Origin: Cricetomys ansorgei
Lineage: Eukaryota; Chordata; Mammalia; Rodentia; Nesomyidae
Reading direction: 5' to 3'
Length of the DNA stretch: 64,000 bases
NCBI GenBank assembly: GCA_026225945.1
Contig: JAMJFZ010003581.1
Span: forward strand, 9,912,001-9,976,000
Shown: positions 32,916 to 43,999 of the stretch, one piece after another
Position numbering within the stretch: position 1 is the stretch's first letter
Layout of the letters: each line of letters opens with the position of its first letter
Made by a program: the position numbers and the translations under genes
The notes under the pieces: model-generated
Seen by the model: the letters and a program-made list of their open reading frames with translations, nothing else
Told to the model about the DNA's origin: nothing
Database searches by the model: none

Positions 32916-33025
32916 GGAAGAAAGAAAATGCACCCATAAACATGCCCACAGTTCAGTCTGGTGGAAGCAAATTCCTTAATTGAGGTTCCTTCTTCCCAGG
33001 TGTGTCAGGTTGACAACTGAAGCTA
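32318..33025 (-). mobile_element. ERVL-type LTR carrying a B1 insertion
   Basis: The left part holds GTTGCTGCAATAAACACCGT, GAAAGGGTTTATCTGGCTTA and CTTGCTCAGCTGCCTTTCTT. The right part (32939-33025) holds CTTAATTGAGGTTCCTTC and GTGTCAGGTTGACAACTG. A B1 with a long purine tail sits between them. Confidence 0.85.
32590..32924 (+). repeat. B1 SINE with expanded GGA/GAAA tail, with TSD
   Basis: The B1 body (GGCTAGGCATGGTGGCC, CCTTTAATCCCCAGATCTTG, GAGAAAACCTGTCTCAAAA) runs to about 32705 and is followed by about 220 bases of purine repeat. Flanks AAAATGTACCCGTA (32576-32589) and AAAATGCACCCATA (32925-32938) match at 12 of 14 bases. The long frames here are tail artefacts. Confidence 0.93.
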
Positions 33026-33034
33026 ATTGTGAAA

Positions 33035-33420
33035 CTTGTCTTTATGTCTGTACCCTCCTCAGCCCATCCATGTGATCCAAATATCTGTTCTTTCTAAGTT
33101 CTGTATGTAGGGAGAGCGTCTCCAGTGCTGTAGCTTTAAGAGGTGGGGTCTTTAAAAAGACACCAGTCCCCACTCTTGCAGATGGAAGAGTGTCCTTATC
33201 AAAAAGGCACCAAGAGTCTTGTTTACCCCTTCTACTCTGTCACCATACCCAGACTGTGCCATTTATGGAGCAGAGAACCATCACTCATCAGACATGGAAG
33301 CTGATGGCACCTTGAACTTAAAACTCCCAAGCCTCCAGACCTGGGAGCAATGCATTATTATGGTTCATAAATGACCCAGTCTGTAATATTTTGCTACAGT
33401 AGTCCCAAAGGACCAAGACA
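33035..33420 (+). mobile_element. MLT1-type MaLR LTR
   Basis: TTTAAGAGGTGGGGTCTTT, CACCAAGAGTCTTGTTTACC, ACATGGAAGCTGATGGCACC, AACTCCCAAGCCTCCAGACC and AGTCCCAAAGGACCAAGACA follow the MLT1 LTR order to its end. Confidence 0.85.
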
Positions 33421-33894
33421 AGATGGGCAAAAATAATTTGGTTCTTGGTGACATTAAAAGCTTAAAAGGACAGCTGTTCTCACCAGAGCCACTGGTCTGT
33501 TCCCACCGTGAATGCCCCAGCTGATGTGCTCTGTCTGTAGCCAGGTCTTCCCTCTGCTGCTTTGTACCATTGGGGGCTGGGGGTGGGGGTGGGCAGGACA
33601 TTGTCAGTTCTAAGCAGGCCTGTTGCCACAGCTGCCAGCTGCACCCCCAACTGCTCTCATGTATCTGTTGATCAGATTAATAATACGGCACCTGCTGGTT
33701 GCCAGAGAGGTCTGATAGTGTCCTTTCCCTGTGGATCTTGATTTTCATCAGAGATGTATAAATTCATAAGTCAACTAGGTTCAAAATGTGGTAGATTGTT
33801 ACCCAGCCACGCTATCCTCTCAGAGCCGCTCTCCTTGGGAGCTGCCCTTCTGCTTCTTCGTCTATTTCTTGCAGTGCTTGTTTCCTGTGGGTTT
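33421..33894. other. Unique non-coding DNA
   Basis: Nothing recognisable apart from a short GGGGGTGGG tract near 33575. Confidence 0.5.
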
Positions 33895-34095
33895 GTTTCT
33901 ATTCTGTTTGAGACAGTGTCTCCTGCTGTCCTTGAACTCCCTGAGCCTGACCTTGAACTTCTGATCTTTTTGCCTCTGTCTTCCAAGTGCTGAGATTAGT
34001 GGTGTGCGCCACTGTACCTAGTTTGCAGGGTGCCGAGGATGGACCCAGGGCTTCATTTATATTGGGCAAGCAACTGAGTCACAACCCCAGCTTAA
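33895..34095 (-). repeat. B4 SINE
   Basis: GAGACAGTGTCTCCTGCTGT, CAAGTGCTGAGATTAGTGG and GGATGGACCCAGGGCTTCAT, then CTGAGTCACAACCCCAGC, give reverse B1-like and ID-like parts. Confidence 0.8.
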
Positions 34096-34686
34096 TCCCA
34101 TTACTGCCTTTTGAAATATTGCTTGTAGACGTTATCTGCTGACTTACACGATCCAGTGTGAACACTTGGAATTCTCACATGAGCCCTCCCACCAAACCAC
34201 TAAAGCACAATCACTCTTCCTGCAAGCCTCCCAAGATAGCTTCATTTCATGTTTGTGTTAGAAATAAGTATGTTTTAATTAGCATTTATGTTTTAATAAG
34301 TTCTGTTTGTGAAAGAACTGTGTATGAAAACATTTTCTTTCTTAGGCTATTTTTAATTTTCTTGGAGTTAATAATTACCTCTATTTGTTTCTCCTTTTGC
34401 TCACATTTTAGATTTTTGAGAGGGATTGGAACTGAATGGATGTGTTCTATTTGCTGCCTTCAGCTGATAACCACACCACTATTTCCTACTAAGTGCAGAC
34501 GTAATTCTTACAGATGACTCTGTAATACTTTCTCACTGAAATTGCGGGGGGATGCGCTTGACATTGGTTACGTCTTTTCATCCTTGATACTGGATAATAA
34601 TGAAACTTCCTCACCGAAAAATATGCTTCCAGAGTCTGCGGGCAAGTTCTGTGGACTGTAGATTTTAAGGAACCATTTTTCAGCAG
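34096..34686. other. AT-rich unique DNA
   Basis: About 590 bases of AT-rich sequence with no recognised repeat or gene. Confidence 0.5.
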
Positions 34687-34906
34687 ACTGGACCTTTCTG
34701 GGTACAGACTGTGTGCCCCTCAAACTGGCCTTCCTGGGGACAGGTTGTGTGCTCCTCAGACTGGGCCTTCCTGGGGATGGGAACATGTTTCCCCTCAGAC
34801 TGGGACTCCCCTGAGGACATCTGGTAGTTTTTTTCAGACTGAGGTTCCCCGAGGATGGCCCCATGTTGCCTCACACTGAGACTACCTGAGGACGCTCCTC
34901 AGACTG
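34687..34906 (+). repeat. 37-39 bp minisatellite, six units
   Basis: ACTGG/ACTGA-led units start at 34687, 34724, 34760, 34799, 34838 and 34875, ending before 34903. A typical unit contains CCTTCCTGGGGA and ends CTCCTCAG. Spacing is 37, 36, 39, 39, 37 and 28 bases. The minus-strand frames across it come from the repeat. Confidence 0.85.
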
Positions 34907-35914
34907 TGTAGAAAGCAGTGTGTTCTCCCCTTTCTCAAGTCTGCTCCAGCCCCACTCAGCTAAAGCAGGAGCTCTCCATTTGTGAGTTCATCTAATGTCA
35001 CAAGTCCGAGGAGCACGTGACCCACCCTCCTCCACACTGTGAATTTCCTGGAGCTTCTCCAGCCCGAAGTTGTTTCTGTCCCTCTTCCTTCTGCTAACGA
35101 CCTTGGGTTGCAGGAAGCAAAGCAAATAAACGCCTCAGAGACACCCTGAGGGGCTCTGCTAGGTTGGTGACTCCCACTCAGGATCTGCCCTACTGTCTTC
35201 AGAAGGCTTGGCTCTCAGGCCCTGCTGGGTCCTAAGAAGACTCTTCCCTTCCCCTTTCCTCTACAAGTAGCTTCTCTTTTCTTTGACACTGTCTGTGCAG
35301 AGACTGTGGCTGGTATGAATAATAGATCATTAATTTGGAGCCTCTTCAGTGAGAGACTCACCGCCAGTGTAGACAGGCATTATGTAAGCAGTGAATTATA
35401 GCAGCATCGGAAACAGCCTATCTGTGGGGAAGCATCGGAGGAGGGAGAGGAGCAGGCAAGGGTGGGGTCTTGGCGGGAGGGTCAGTGAGGATCCCCACTC
35501 TAGGCTGGTAACATCTAGCTAGCTACCAGCTGCTGTCTTAAAAGCCTCACACAGTGCCTAGAGAGATGTTGGAACTTCCCAGGAGAGAGAGCACCGGATA
35601 GGTCATAGAGGCTGGTGCAGACAGCTGTTGAGACTTGCTGGGTACGGATACATTCCTATCATGGAACTCTGGTTGGAGCTAAGACATGGAGGGTCTGATC
35701 AGAAGGTATCCCTATTCAGTCACTGTCTGCAGAGAAATAATATCTGCCTGGCCTTTCTCCCAGGAGAATTGAATTGACCTCTACACCCAAAGTCTTGGGG
35801 TGCTGACTCCTGGCCAAAAACAGCCCCCTGACATCTTTAGGTGAGGGTGCACCATGTTGGAAATCTCAGTGCATCTCATCAACGAGACACTGATGGCAGG
35901 AAGGTATTGGCTAC
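34907..35914. other. Unique DNA with a possible conserved island
   Basis: No repeat is recognised. The stretch 35310-35425 (GATCATTAATTTGG, CATTATGTAAGCAGTGAATT) is AT-rich with homeodomain-like ATTA words and looks like a non-coding element. Confidence 0.4.
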
Positions 35915-36293
35915 TGTATTAGTTGTGGTTCTCAGTTTTTGTGATAAAATACCAGACCAAAGTAACTTAAAGAAGAAAGGGTGTATTTTGGCTCATGGTT
36001 TAAGGGTACACTTCATAGTGGCGAGGAAGTCTCAGCGCAGAAGTGTGAGCTTCTGCAGTCAGGAAGCTCAGAAAGACGAACATGGGCTCTCATCTCTCAT
36101 CTCACGTTCTTCTTTCTAGTCTATCCCTGACCCAGCCCATGGGGTGCTGCTGTTCATGTTCAGGGGTGGGGTGCGGGGTGGGGGAGTGTCTTAACTCCTC
36201 AGTTACACCTTTCTGGAAACACCCTCACAGATACACCCAAAGGTATATTTCCACAGTGATTATAAAGCTTAAGTTGACAGTGAAGATTCATCA
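35915..36293 (-). mobile_element. Rodent ERVL-type solo LTR
   Basis: TGTATTAGTTGTGGTTCTC, GTGTATTTTGGCTCATGGTT, CAGTCAGGAAGCTCAG, CCAGCCCATGGGGTGCTGC, CTGGAAACACCCTCACAGAT and AAGTTGACAGTGAAGATTCA give a complete reverse LTR. Confidence 0.85.
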
Positions 36294-37285
36294 CTGCCCC
36301 CCAAGGCTCTGAAGTGCAATTGCTCAGAAGCAGGGGGTCTGGCTTTTGGTAGCTGTGAAAATGACCTCACAGATCTTCCACAGGAGCCTACCCTACCGAC
36401 AGTCCAGGTGCTGCATTCAGAAGCCACCGCTGGGCTGGCTCTGAAGATACTCCTCTCCTTGGCTCACCCCAGCTTCTCACTGACTAGGATGAAGTTGGGG
36501 TTCTGAGGCACATCTACTCCTGTGGAATGGGGAATGGAGTCACCAGTGTTGGTTTGAGTTTCTCCGCTGGCCTTACCCCACTATCTGTTGTCAAAGTGTC
36601 CTTGTAGTTGACTTTGCCACTTGCTCTCAGGTGTCAGAGTGGCACTGTGGACCAGGAGAGTCTCATAGGCCAGCCCCTTCCACCTTTCCTCCCGTAGTCA
36701 CACAGATTTCTCTTTTCTTTCTTATTCTTTTTTTCCCCTTCCTTAAAGGACCTAGACTGACCCAATCGTTATTCTCCAGCCCCTGCATGAGGTGGAAAAT
36801 CTGACCACAGGACGCTACCCAAAGTGTGTCGATTGACCATCGGGGCTGTGGTTCGATTGTCTTGGGACGCGTTTCAGCAGTGAGAAATACAAAGGCATCT
36901 AGGCTGAAGGGAGCCTGAATGTTTGTAATTTAGACACAGGTCAGGGTTGAGTTCAAAGAGTGGAGAGACACAGATCAGCTAGAACTTTATGGCCATTTTG
37001 GGATGTGATTCTCAGCATTAAACACAATAGGGTCTTCCAGAGGCCAGCACTCACCCCTTATAAGGTTTTCCTTTTATCCTTCCTTTTCCTGTCCATCAGA
37101 GGCAGGGCCTGTTCCTCACTGACTCTCTGAGGCTGCAATATATGACTCAGTTGGTTTCTTCCTAAGACTTTTCTGGTGCCTCCTAATCTGTACCTCCCAA
37201 CTCTAACATAGAATGGATAAAGTCTGATGGCCAACAAGGACTCAGACGAGGGTCTAAGGCCAAAGTCTAGCCTTACTTTATAAAG
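36294..37285. other. Unique non-coding DNA
   Basis: No gene or repeat is recognised. Confidence 0.5.
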
Positions 37286-37663
37286 TGTTTTGAATGAGAA
37301 CAGCTCCCAGAGGCTCAAACCTTTGAGCGCTTGGTCCCCAGTTGGTAGAATTCTTTGGGAAGGACTGGGAGGCGTGGCCTTCTTGGAGGAGGTGTGTCCC
37401 TGGGGATGGGTTTTCGAAAGCCCATGCCATTCCCAGTTAGCTCTCTCTGCCTCATGGTTGTGGATCAAGATGTAAACTCTCAGCTACTGTTCCAGCACCG
37501 TGCCCGCCTGCCTGTCGCCACGCTCTCTGCCATGGTGGTCATGGACTCTGACCTCTGAAGAAACTGTAAGCCTTGGGGCTTTATTTTTTTTAAAAACACG
37601 TTCTTTTATAAGTTGCCTTTGTTCATGGTGTCTTATTACAACAATAGAAAAGTAATTAAGACA
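37286..37663 (+). mobile_element. ORR1-type MaLR solo LTR
   Basis: TGTTTTGAATGAGAACAGC, GCTTGGTCCCCAGTTGGTAG, TTGGAGGAGGTGTGTCCCTG, GTGGATCAAGATGTAAACTC, TTATAAGTTGCCTTTGTTCA and AGAAAAGTAATTAAGACA follow ORR1-like order. It is well preserved. Confidence 0.9.
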
Positions 37664-37764
37664 CTTGATCATTGAGTAAGCTCTGGAACTTTGATCATCC
37701 TAACTAACCTTGTAAAGCCTTGGGGTCTTAACCTGCATACAGGTCATGTCTGTAGTCATGGTAA

Positions 37765-37920
37765 CACTATGGATGGAATGCCTATTGTGTTCTGGAAAGC
37801 CTCTTGAGTATTTGAAGTATATTGTGAGAAATCCAGGTATGAAGTAGGCACTATTATGATTTCTTACAGATAGACCAGGTCCAGAGGAGTTAGGACACTT
37901 GTTTCAAGTAGACCCAGATG
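37765..37920 (-). repeat. MIR SINE
   Basis: GCCTATTGTGTTCTGGAAAG, GAAGTAGGCACTATTATGAT, TTCTTACAGATAGACCAGG and GAGGAGTTAGGACACTTG follow the MIR consensus in reverse. Confidence 0.7.
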
Positions 37921-38060
37921 GTCTTGCTTCCTATGGCCTCTAATTTTTTGGCCCTGGTGCTCCCCATCGAACTGCTGGAACCACTGTGTAGAGCCAGGCA
38001 GTGCTGTAGGAGAAGTCCCAGCTCTGCAGAGTTCAGCACACTGGCTCCAGAGCCCTTTAG

Positions 38061-38062
<2 letters not shown>

Positions 38063-38117
<55 letters not shown>

Positions 38118-38125
38118 TGTGTGTT
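38063..38125. repeat. TG microsatellite
   Basis: About 60 bases of TG with a single ATG interruption. Confidence 0.95.
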
Positions 38126-38139
38126 GTGCCAGTATTTTA

Positions 38140-38345
38140 TTGGCTCCTGTGTTAGGCATGTATTTGTTGAGGACCTCTTTGGACCACTTTGTGTGCTGAG
38201 AATATCAGCGAAGAGAATGGACTTGTCCTCGTAGTCCAGAGTGGAAGACAGATATTAAATGGATGATTATGCCATGATTAATTATAGTCAAGGTCTGTGC
38301 TCTAAAAAGGGAAGCAAGGGCACTGTGAGAAAATAGAAAATGGAG
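38140..38345 (-). repeat. L2 LINE remnant
   Basis: GTATTTGTTGAGGACCTCTT, GTGTGCTGAGAATATCAGCG, AAGAGAATGGACTTGTCCTC, GGAAGACAGATATTAAATGG and CACTGTGAGAAAATAGAAAA follow the L2 3' end in reverse. Confidence 0.65.
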
Positions 38346-38726
38346 CATGGGGACAAAGCCTAGGATGGGGGTGTGATGCTAATTGGCTCCTGCCAGTTGG
38401 TGAGATCTGCATCTCAAGGGGCCCCACAACCCTGTCTGCAGGAAGAGTACAGTCAGATCATGCCATCTGGTGAAGAGCTAGTGGTGCCCTCCAGGGGATT
38501 CTGGCCTGATGGGGAGGCTCATTTTGCTTCTGTGCTCAGAGAGGTGTCAATCTGACAGAGGAGATGGAGATGCTGCTGAAGTTCCTTGCTTCTGTGACAG
38601 AGAGGGCATCTGCAGGGGCCTGATTCAGAGAGAGAAGCTGAGGTCAGTGAGCAGGCCACCAGACGGAGTGGGACTAGAGGCCACCCCGACTTAGATGTTG
38701 ATCTGTGGTTGGCATTTGGGGGTCCT

Positions 38727-38765
<39 letters not shown>

Positions 38766-38785
38766 TACACACACACACACGCATA
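38727..38785. repeat. CA microsatellite
   Basis: CA run with two CGCATA interruptions. Confidence 0.95.
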
Positions 38786-40084
38786 CACGCCCATGCCCAG
38801 TATTTTGGCCCATTTTTTGCTAAATAAATGATAAATTACCATTGTTATTTTGAGTGAGCCAGGGTCCAGATATCATTAAATAATACAAGAAACCTGGGTG
38901 CGCCGTTGGCTCTCCTGACCACTTCGTCAGCAGGGGCCTTGTTGCAGGAGCATCTAGGCAGATTTATCTCCATCTATACCAGGCTCTGAGACTCAGGAAT
39001 TAAAGTGAAACAAACTAAAGAGGCTCCCCCCAAGGCTACGACGATGAGCCCTGTGTGGGAATGGGAACTCATCAGGACTATTAAAAGGGGGAGCCAAGGC
39101 TGGTTCAGCACAGCTGTACAGATGTGAGGCTTTTTTTTTCTTTTTTAACAGAGAAGTTGAGGGGAATTTTCTAATGAATCCTATCCAACCATAAAATCAT
39201 GTAGAAAATGAATCCTATCTGACAATAAAATAAAAGTGAAACAAATTACTAGGTTCTCATATTTGTAGGAGAAATTAATTTCATGTTTAGAATACTAATT
39301 GATCCAAGAAAGGCCTAAAGAAATGTTCTGCCTGATTGTAGCATGTTCCTGGGAGTTCAGAGGGAGTGCAGAGGGCTGGGGCTGGGGACCAGCCTTGGAT
39401 CCGCTGTGTGGACTGGTTGTAAGCCACATCCCATTTCCTCCAGTGCCCACAGCTCCTTAGTCAGATGTCGCTCGACACAATAGCTCTTAAATTGTTTCCA
39501 CTGTTCTTCATGTCCCTCATAGGGCACCTTTCTTCAAATGTGAGGTAGCTGGACAAGGCTGGGACTCCCCAAGGCCAGTCCTTGTCCTCCCTCAGACTGG
39601 AACTTTAGTTCCAGGAGCACCGACTGTCTCCTTCCCAAGCTGTGGGTCCCTGAGAGCAGAAAATCTGGAAGGAATTGATGTAGTTTTCCTGTCAAAATGA
39701 GCACTGAGGCAAATTACCCTTCAGAGACTGTGTTTGGCTCCTCAGCTAGACAGAAGTAAGAAGCTCAGAGCTTCTTATGTGACATAGGTAAGCATACTGT
39801 CTTGCCAATCAGGATAAGAAGACACAGCGTTTCCCCCCTTGAATCTTTCCATTTTAGCACCTCATGCTAGAAAACGTGTTTGTCCCCAGTATTCTGCAAG
39901 TGTTTTCATTAGTAGATTGTCTGTGGGTGGTAAAATAATCCAAAGAGTCTCTGTCCCCTGTTTCTGAAGCACCCAGGTAACTGGTCCCAACTTGAGAGTT
40001 GGAAGGCTATAGCACTTTTCCTGAAACTACAGTCCCCATCAACTCTTTCTCCTAATCCTTTACCTTCCAGTGATGACAGGTATC
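38786..40084. other. Unique, repeat-poor DNA
   Basis: No gene is recognised. The sequence AATGAATCCTATC plus ATAAAAT is duplicated at 39173-39197 and 39207-39231. The stretch 38850-39060 is repeat-free and moderately AT-rich. Confidence 0.45.
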
Positions 40085-40324
40085 TTTTTAAAAAAGATTT
40101 TATTTTTATTTTTTAATTAATGTGTGTGTGTGTGTGTGTGTGTGTGTTTCTATGTGCCCATGAGTGCAGTTGCCCACAACGGCCAGAAGAGGGCATTGAG
40201 TCTCCTGGACCTGGAGTCACCAATGCTTGTGAGCCATCTGACTTGCATGCTGGGAGTGGAACATGGGTCCTCTGCAAGAGCAGTACATGTCCTTAACTGT
40301 TGGCTGAGCCATCTTTCCAGTCCC
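40085..40324 (-). repeat. B3/B2-type SINE with CTCF-like motif
   Basis: AAAGATTTTATTTTTATTTT, a TG run, GTGCCCATGAGTGCAGTTGC, GACCTGGAGTCACCAATGC and GAGCCATCTTTCCAGTCCC give a complete reverse B3/B2. CCAGAAGAGGGCA at 40183-40195 is the B2-borne CTCF core known from rodents. Confidence 0.9.
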
Positions 40325-40647
40325 ATGAGAAGTGTTCTTATGTCCTTGTGATGGATGAGGTGAACAAGGCTCCATGAGACTTCCCTGCAGCTAAGAATGT
40401 GAAATGTGAATTTGCCTGAGGTTAGTTGAATTCTTCCCATCCCACTATAAACCCTAGGCTCAGAATCATTAATAAAACTGACGTTTTCCTACTATGCAAC
40501 CCCAAAATTCAGTCAGGTTTTAAAGAACACAAGCGTACGTGCGCGCACACACACACACACACAGTCAGAGGGTCAGAGTCAGTACACACGCTGGCACACT
40601 GCTCACGCACAATTATCAGTTTATGAATAAGTGAGGAAATGGATGGG
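40325..40647. other. Unique DNA with a short CA run
   Basis: Nothing recognised apart from CA repeats near 40545-40562. Confidence 0.5.
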
Positions 40648-40985
40648 GATTGGGAAGATGGCTCAGGCAGCAAAGTGTTTGCCACACAAGCATGAAGACT
40701 CCCAAAACTCACGCTTAAAAAATGTTGGCTGCAGTGATTTGCTCCTATAATTCAAACATCAGGGAGGCTGAGACAGGGTGGAGTCCTTGGGGCTTGCTGG
40801 CTTCCCAGTCTAGCCAAGTCAGCTAGTTCCAAATTCAGAGAGCGAGACCCTGCTTCAAAAAGTAAGGTGGAGAGCAAGATGCATGGAGAACTCTGGCCTC
40901 CCCGTGCACATGCACACACGTGTACAAATGTGTGCACATGTGTGCATGTACACAGATAATGAATGAATGAATGAATGAACACAGT
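40648..40985 (+). repeat. B4 SINE with AATG tail
   Basis: GGGAAGATGGCTCAGGCAGC, GAGGCTGAGACAGGG, CAGTCTAGCCAAGTCAGCTA, GAGCGAGACCCTGCTTCAAA and CTCTGGCCTCCCCGTGCACA. After the CA/TG tail, AATG repeats about five times at 40959-40979. Confidence 0.88.
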
Positions 40986-42240
40986 TAAGGCTCAGCCTCT
41001 CCAGCAGACCCACCCCAGGCCTGACTTCTCTTCCCGTGCTGCACCGGTTGCCCGTGCCAACCTTACAGTCTGGAGGGCAACCGCTCTTCACTCAGTCCCC
41101 CTCAGGCCATTCTCATACTGTGTGGAGTTTCCATTCTTCCCCCTACCCCCACCCTTGTCTAGAATGAGTATTCCCCAGCTGCAGCACCTCACCCCACCAT
41201 CCCTCCTTCTCTAAGCTCTACCATTTCCTAATTTAATGGAAGGTTCTCCGAAAGGGGAAGAGTGCCCGACCTCCTGATTCCACTTAGGGGTCTGAGGAAG
41301 GGGCACCTGGGCAGGTGCAGTGACCAGCACTCTGGGGACAGCCCACTGAAGTGTTGGCAGGGCTGTGCAGCAATCACCTTCCATTAATGAGTTAATCTCT
41401 CATACGCAGTGCCGTTGCTTCACTTTAAATAATTAACTGCTGCGAGGACAGAGAGCTGGGGAAGCAGCCCAGTCTGCAGCCGAGTGTTTAACGTTTTAAT
41501 TAAAACCTTTCTGATAAATGTTTACCACTGCTTCTGATTCTCCTTGGGAAGGAGAGCTGCAAAAAGGGAGGACAAAAATGGGCTGAGAGGAGGAAGATGG
41601 GAAGGGATGAGGGGAGAAGGAAGAATGGAGGGAAGGGGAAGGAGAGAGACAGGTGAGGGGGGGAAAGATATGAAAGGGAGAACAGTCCCCAGCAGGCAGA
41701 GCCAGGATGGGGGCGGAGATCATCATGCCTACAGGACCTTCCTCTCTCTGCCGCATGAACCAGAGAATGATGTTCAGATCTTTCTGGCTCTTGCCCTGGG
41801 TCCAAGTCTTTCCTGGCCCGTTTGCATCTCCTTAAGGTCCCAATCTCTATTCCATCTTTTCCCTATCTTTTATGTCACACTCCACCCCCACCTCCACTCA
41901 AGGACACCAACAGGCCTGAACCCAGGACCACAGACTGACTTGGACAGAGCCCTGGAGGGGTCCTTCCTCCACAAGGAGCTAAAATTCCCTCCCCTCTCTG
42001 AACAGCTCCTGGCTGAAAGGCGCAATTATCAGTCCTGGGAAAGCATGGACTCCACAGATGATAAACACACATGGTCACTGAAATGAGCACTTGATTGCTG
42101 TCACGAGGCATGTTGGGAGGACTTGGATGGACCGGGACAGGGGCTGGGAGCAGGAGTCAGCTGTCCTTTTTGAAGATTCGTCAGGATTTCAGTCATATGC
42201 TCTGCTCAGGGCTGCTGACTGTTAATCACAAACTAGCAAG

Positions 42241-42278
<38 letters not shown>

Positions 42279-43079
42279 ACGTGTGTTCTGTCCGGCATCA
42301 CCAGCTCAGGTCTCCCCTCTCTGCTGCCACCCTGCTTTGCCAGCCTTAATTACAGCAATTTAGGAGACACACTTAAGACTGCAGAGTAAACCCATCAATA
42401 TTTCACTTAAGAAAGGATTCCTGTCAGATGGTATCAGACGCCTATAAATGAGAAATATGAGACTTGTTCTCAGGCTGCCTTGTGCACGCACGCACGCACA
42501 CACACACATACCTCTGATGAATTGTCACACGTGATTTCCTGTCTGTCACGGACTCCGGGAACAGCTGAGGGCTTTATTCAGCTATTTGCCTAAAACACAA
42601 TAAAATAGGCATGAGAAAAGAGAGGCCCTTGTCAGCGAGATGCAGGAAGCACCATGTGTTGTCAGAGGAAGGAGCAGGGCCAGGTGACTCGGATCGGAGC
42701 TGCCACGTTCTCTAGTGAAGGCAGCTGGGGCATCCTCGGACCTCAAGGCACAGCCACCCCCATCTGAGTAGAAAAGGGGCCTTGCCCCGGGATCCCTTTC
42801 CCTCCCCTTGTCTCGCTTTAGTCCCTGCAGCTGGAAGGCCTCAGGGTCTCACGTCTCTAAGCTTCATCAGCTCTAGGCTGCAAATGCACGACTCATCATT
42901 TTGGTGGTGGAATCAACTCAGCCTTTGTCATCTGACAACCCTGAGTCCCGGATGTAAGGAAGACACAACTCTAAGCCTCAGGCTCCCCAGTTCTGCTGAG
43001 TAGGATCTGTGCAGAGGCAGAGGTGGCAGCAAAATCGGGGCTGGTTACAGGTGCCATGCCTTTAAAAGGGCTTTGGAGG
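40986..43079. other. Unique, repeat-poor DNA with candidate conserved elements
   Basis: About 2.1 kb contain only a TG run (42246-42275) and a short CA run (42483-42510). Two AT-rich islands at 41385-41545 and 42335-42470 look like conserved non-coding elements. A 180-codon frame at 41544-42086 starts in a purine tract and has no recognised domain. Confidence 0.45.
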
Positions 43080-43371
43080 GGTGCTGGGAACATGGTTCAC
43101 TTGGTGACTTATAGAAGCTTGTATGCAAGTGAGAGGCCCTTAGTTCAATTCCTAGCACTCACGTCAAAAATTTGAGTGTGGGTCCACACACCTGTCATCC
43201 CAGATCTGGGGAGGCAGATTCAGGACAATACTTGGAGCTTGCTCCTCAGCTAACCTAGCCACACTGGTGATCTCAAGTCGGTGAGAAACCCTGCCTCAAA
43301 AAGTAAGTATCGAGCCCTTGAAAAAGGTCCCCTACATCAACCCCTGACCTTCACATGCATGCGTACATATG

Positions 43372-43419
<48 letters not shown>

Positions 43420-43420
43420 G
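43080..43420 (+). repeat. B4 SINE with CA tail
   Basis: GCTGGGAACATGGTTCACTT, GTTCAATTCCTAGCACTC, CATCCCAGATCTGGGGAGG, GAGAAACCCTGCCTCAAAAA and a pure CA run at 43374-43418. Confidence 0.85.
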
Positions 43421-43606
43421 CACTGGACAATTCAGTTTATCTAGAAAGAGATGACCGGGGTGTCAAGCGCCAGGAAAGCCACCAAACTGAATACAAGCAA
43501 ACAGAAGGACCAGGGGTGTTTCATGTGGAGTAGCCACACCTCAGGGTCATAGACACACAATCTCCAAGTCACTTCTTCTTTACAGAAGGGTGAGAGAAAG
43601 CCCGTG

Positions 43607-43999
43607 TGCGAGTTTGGTTTCTGTTGCTGTGATAAACACCTTGGGAGGAAAGGGTTTATTTCAGCTTATAGTTTGTAGTTCATCATGGAGGGAAGTCAGT
43701 GCGGGAACTCAAGGCAGGAACCTAGAGGCAGAAGCTGAAGCAGAGACCATGAAGGAACACTGCTTACTGGCTCTCCATGTCCTGCTTTCCATCGCCTGCT
43801 CAGTCTACTTTTTACCCCATCCCAGATCACCTGGCCAGGGGTGAGGCTGCTCACAGTGAGCAAGGCCCTCTCATATCAATCGTCAATCAAGAAAACGCAC
43901 CAGAAGCCCAGTCTTACGCACGTAGTTTCTCAGTCGAGGCTGCCTCTTCCCAGATAACTCTAGCTTGTGTTGAGTTGTCAAAAAACTAAACCAGGACAC
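43607..43999 (-). mobile_element. Rodent ERVL-type solo LTR
   Basis: GTTGCTGTGATAAACACCTT, GGGTTTATTTCAGCTTATAG, GAACACTGCTTACTGGCTCT, CAATCGTCAATCAAGAAAAC, GTCGAGGCTGCCTCTTCCCA and TAACTCTAGCTTGTGTTGAG give one of the best copies of this family. Confidence 0.88.

Noticed and set aside
32527..32983. Frames of 118-140 codons rich in Lys/Arg/Glu or Phe/Leu/Ser
   Set aside because: They lie in the GGA/GAAA tail of a B1 element.
41544..42086. 180-codon plus-strand frame
   Set aside because: It starts in a purine tract and shows no recognisable domain; no splice sites or conservation evidence are available, so it was not called a gene.
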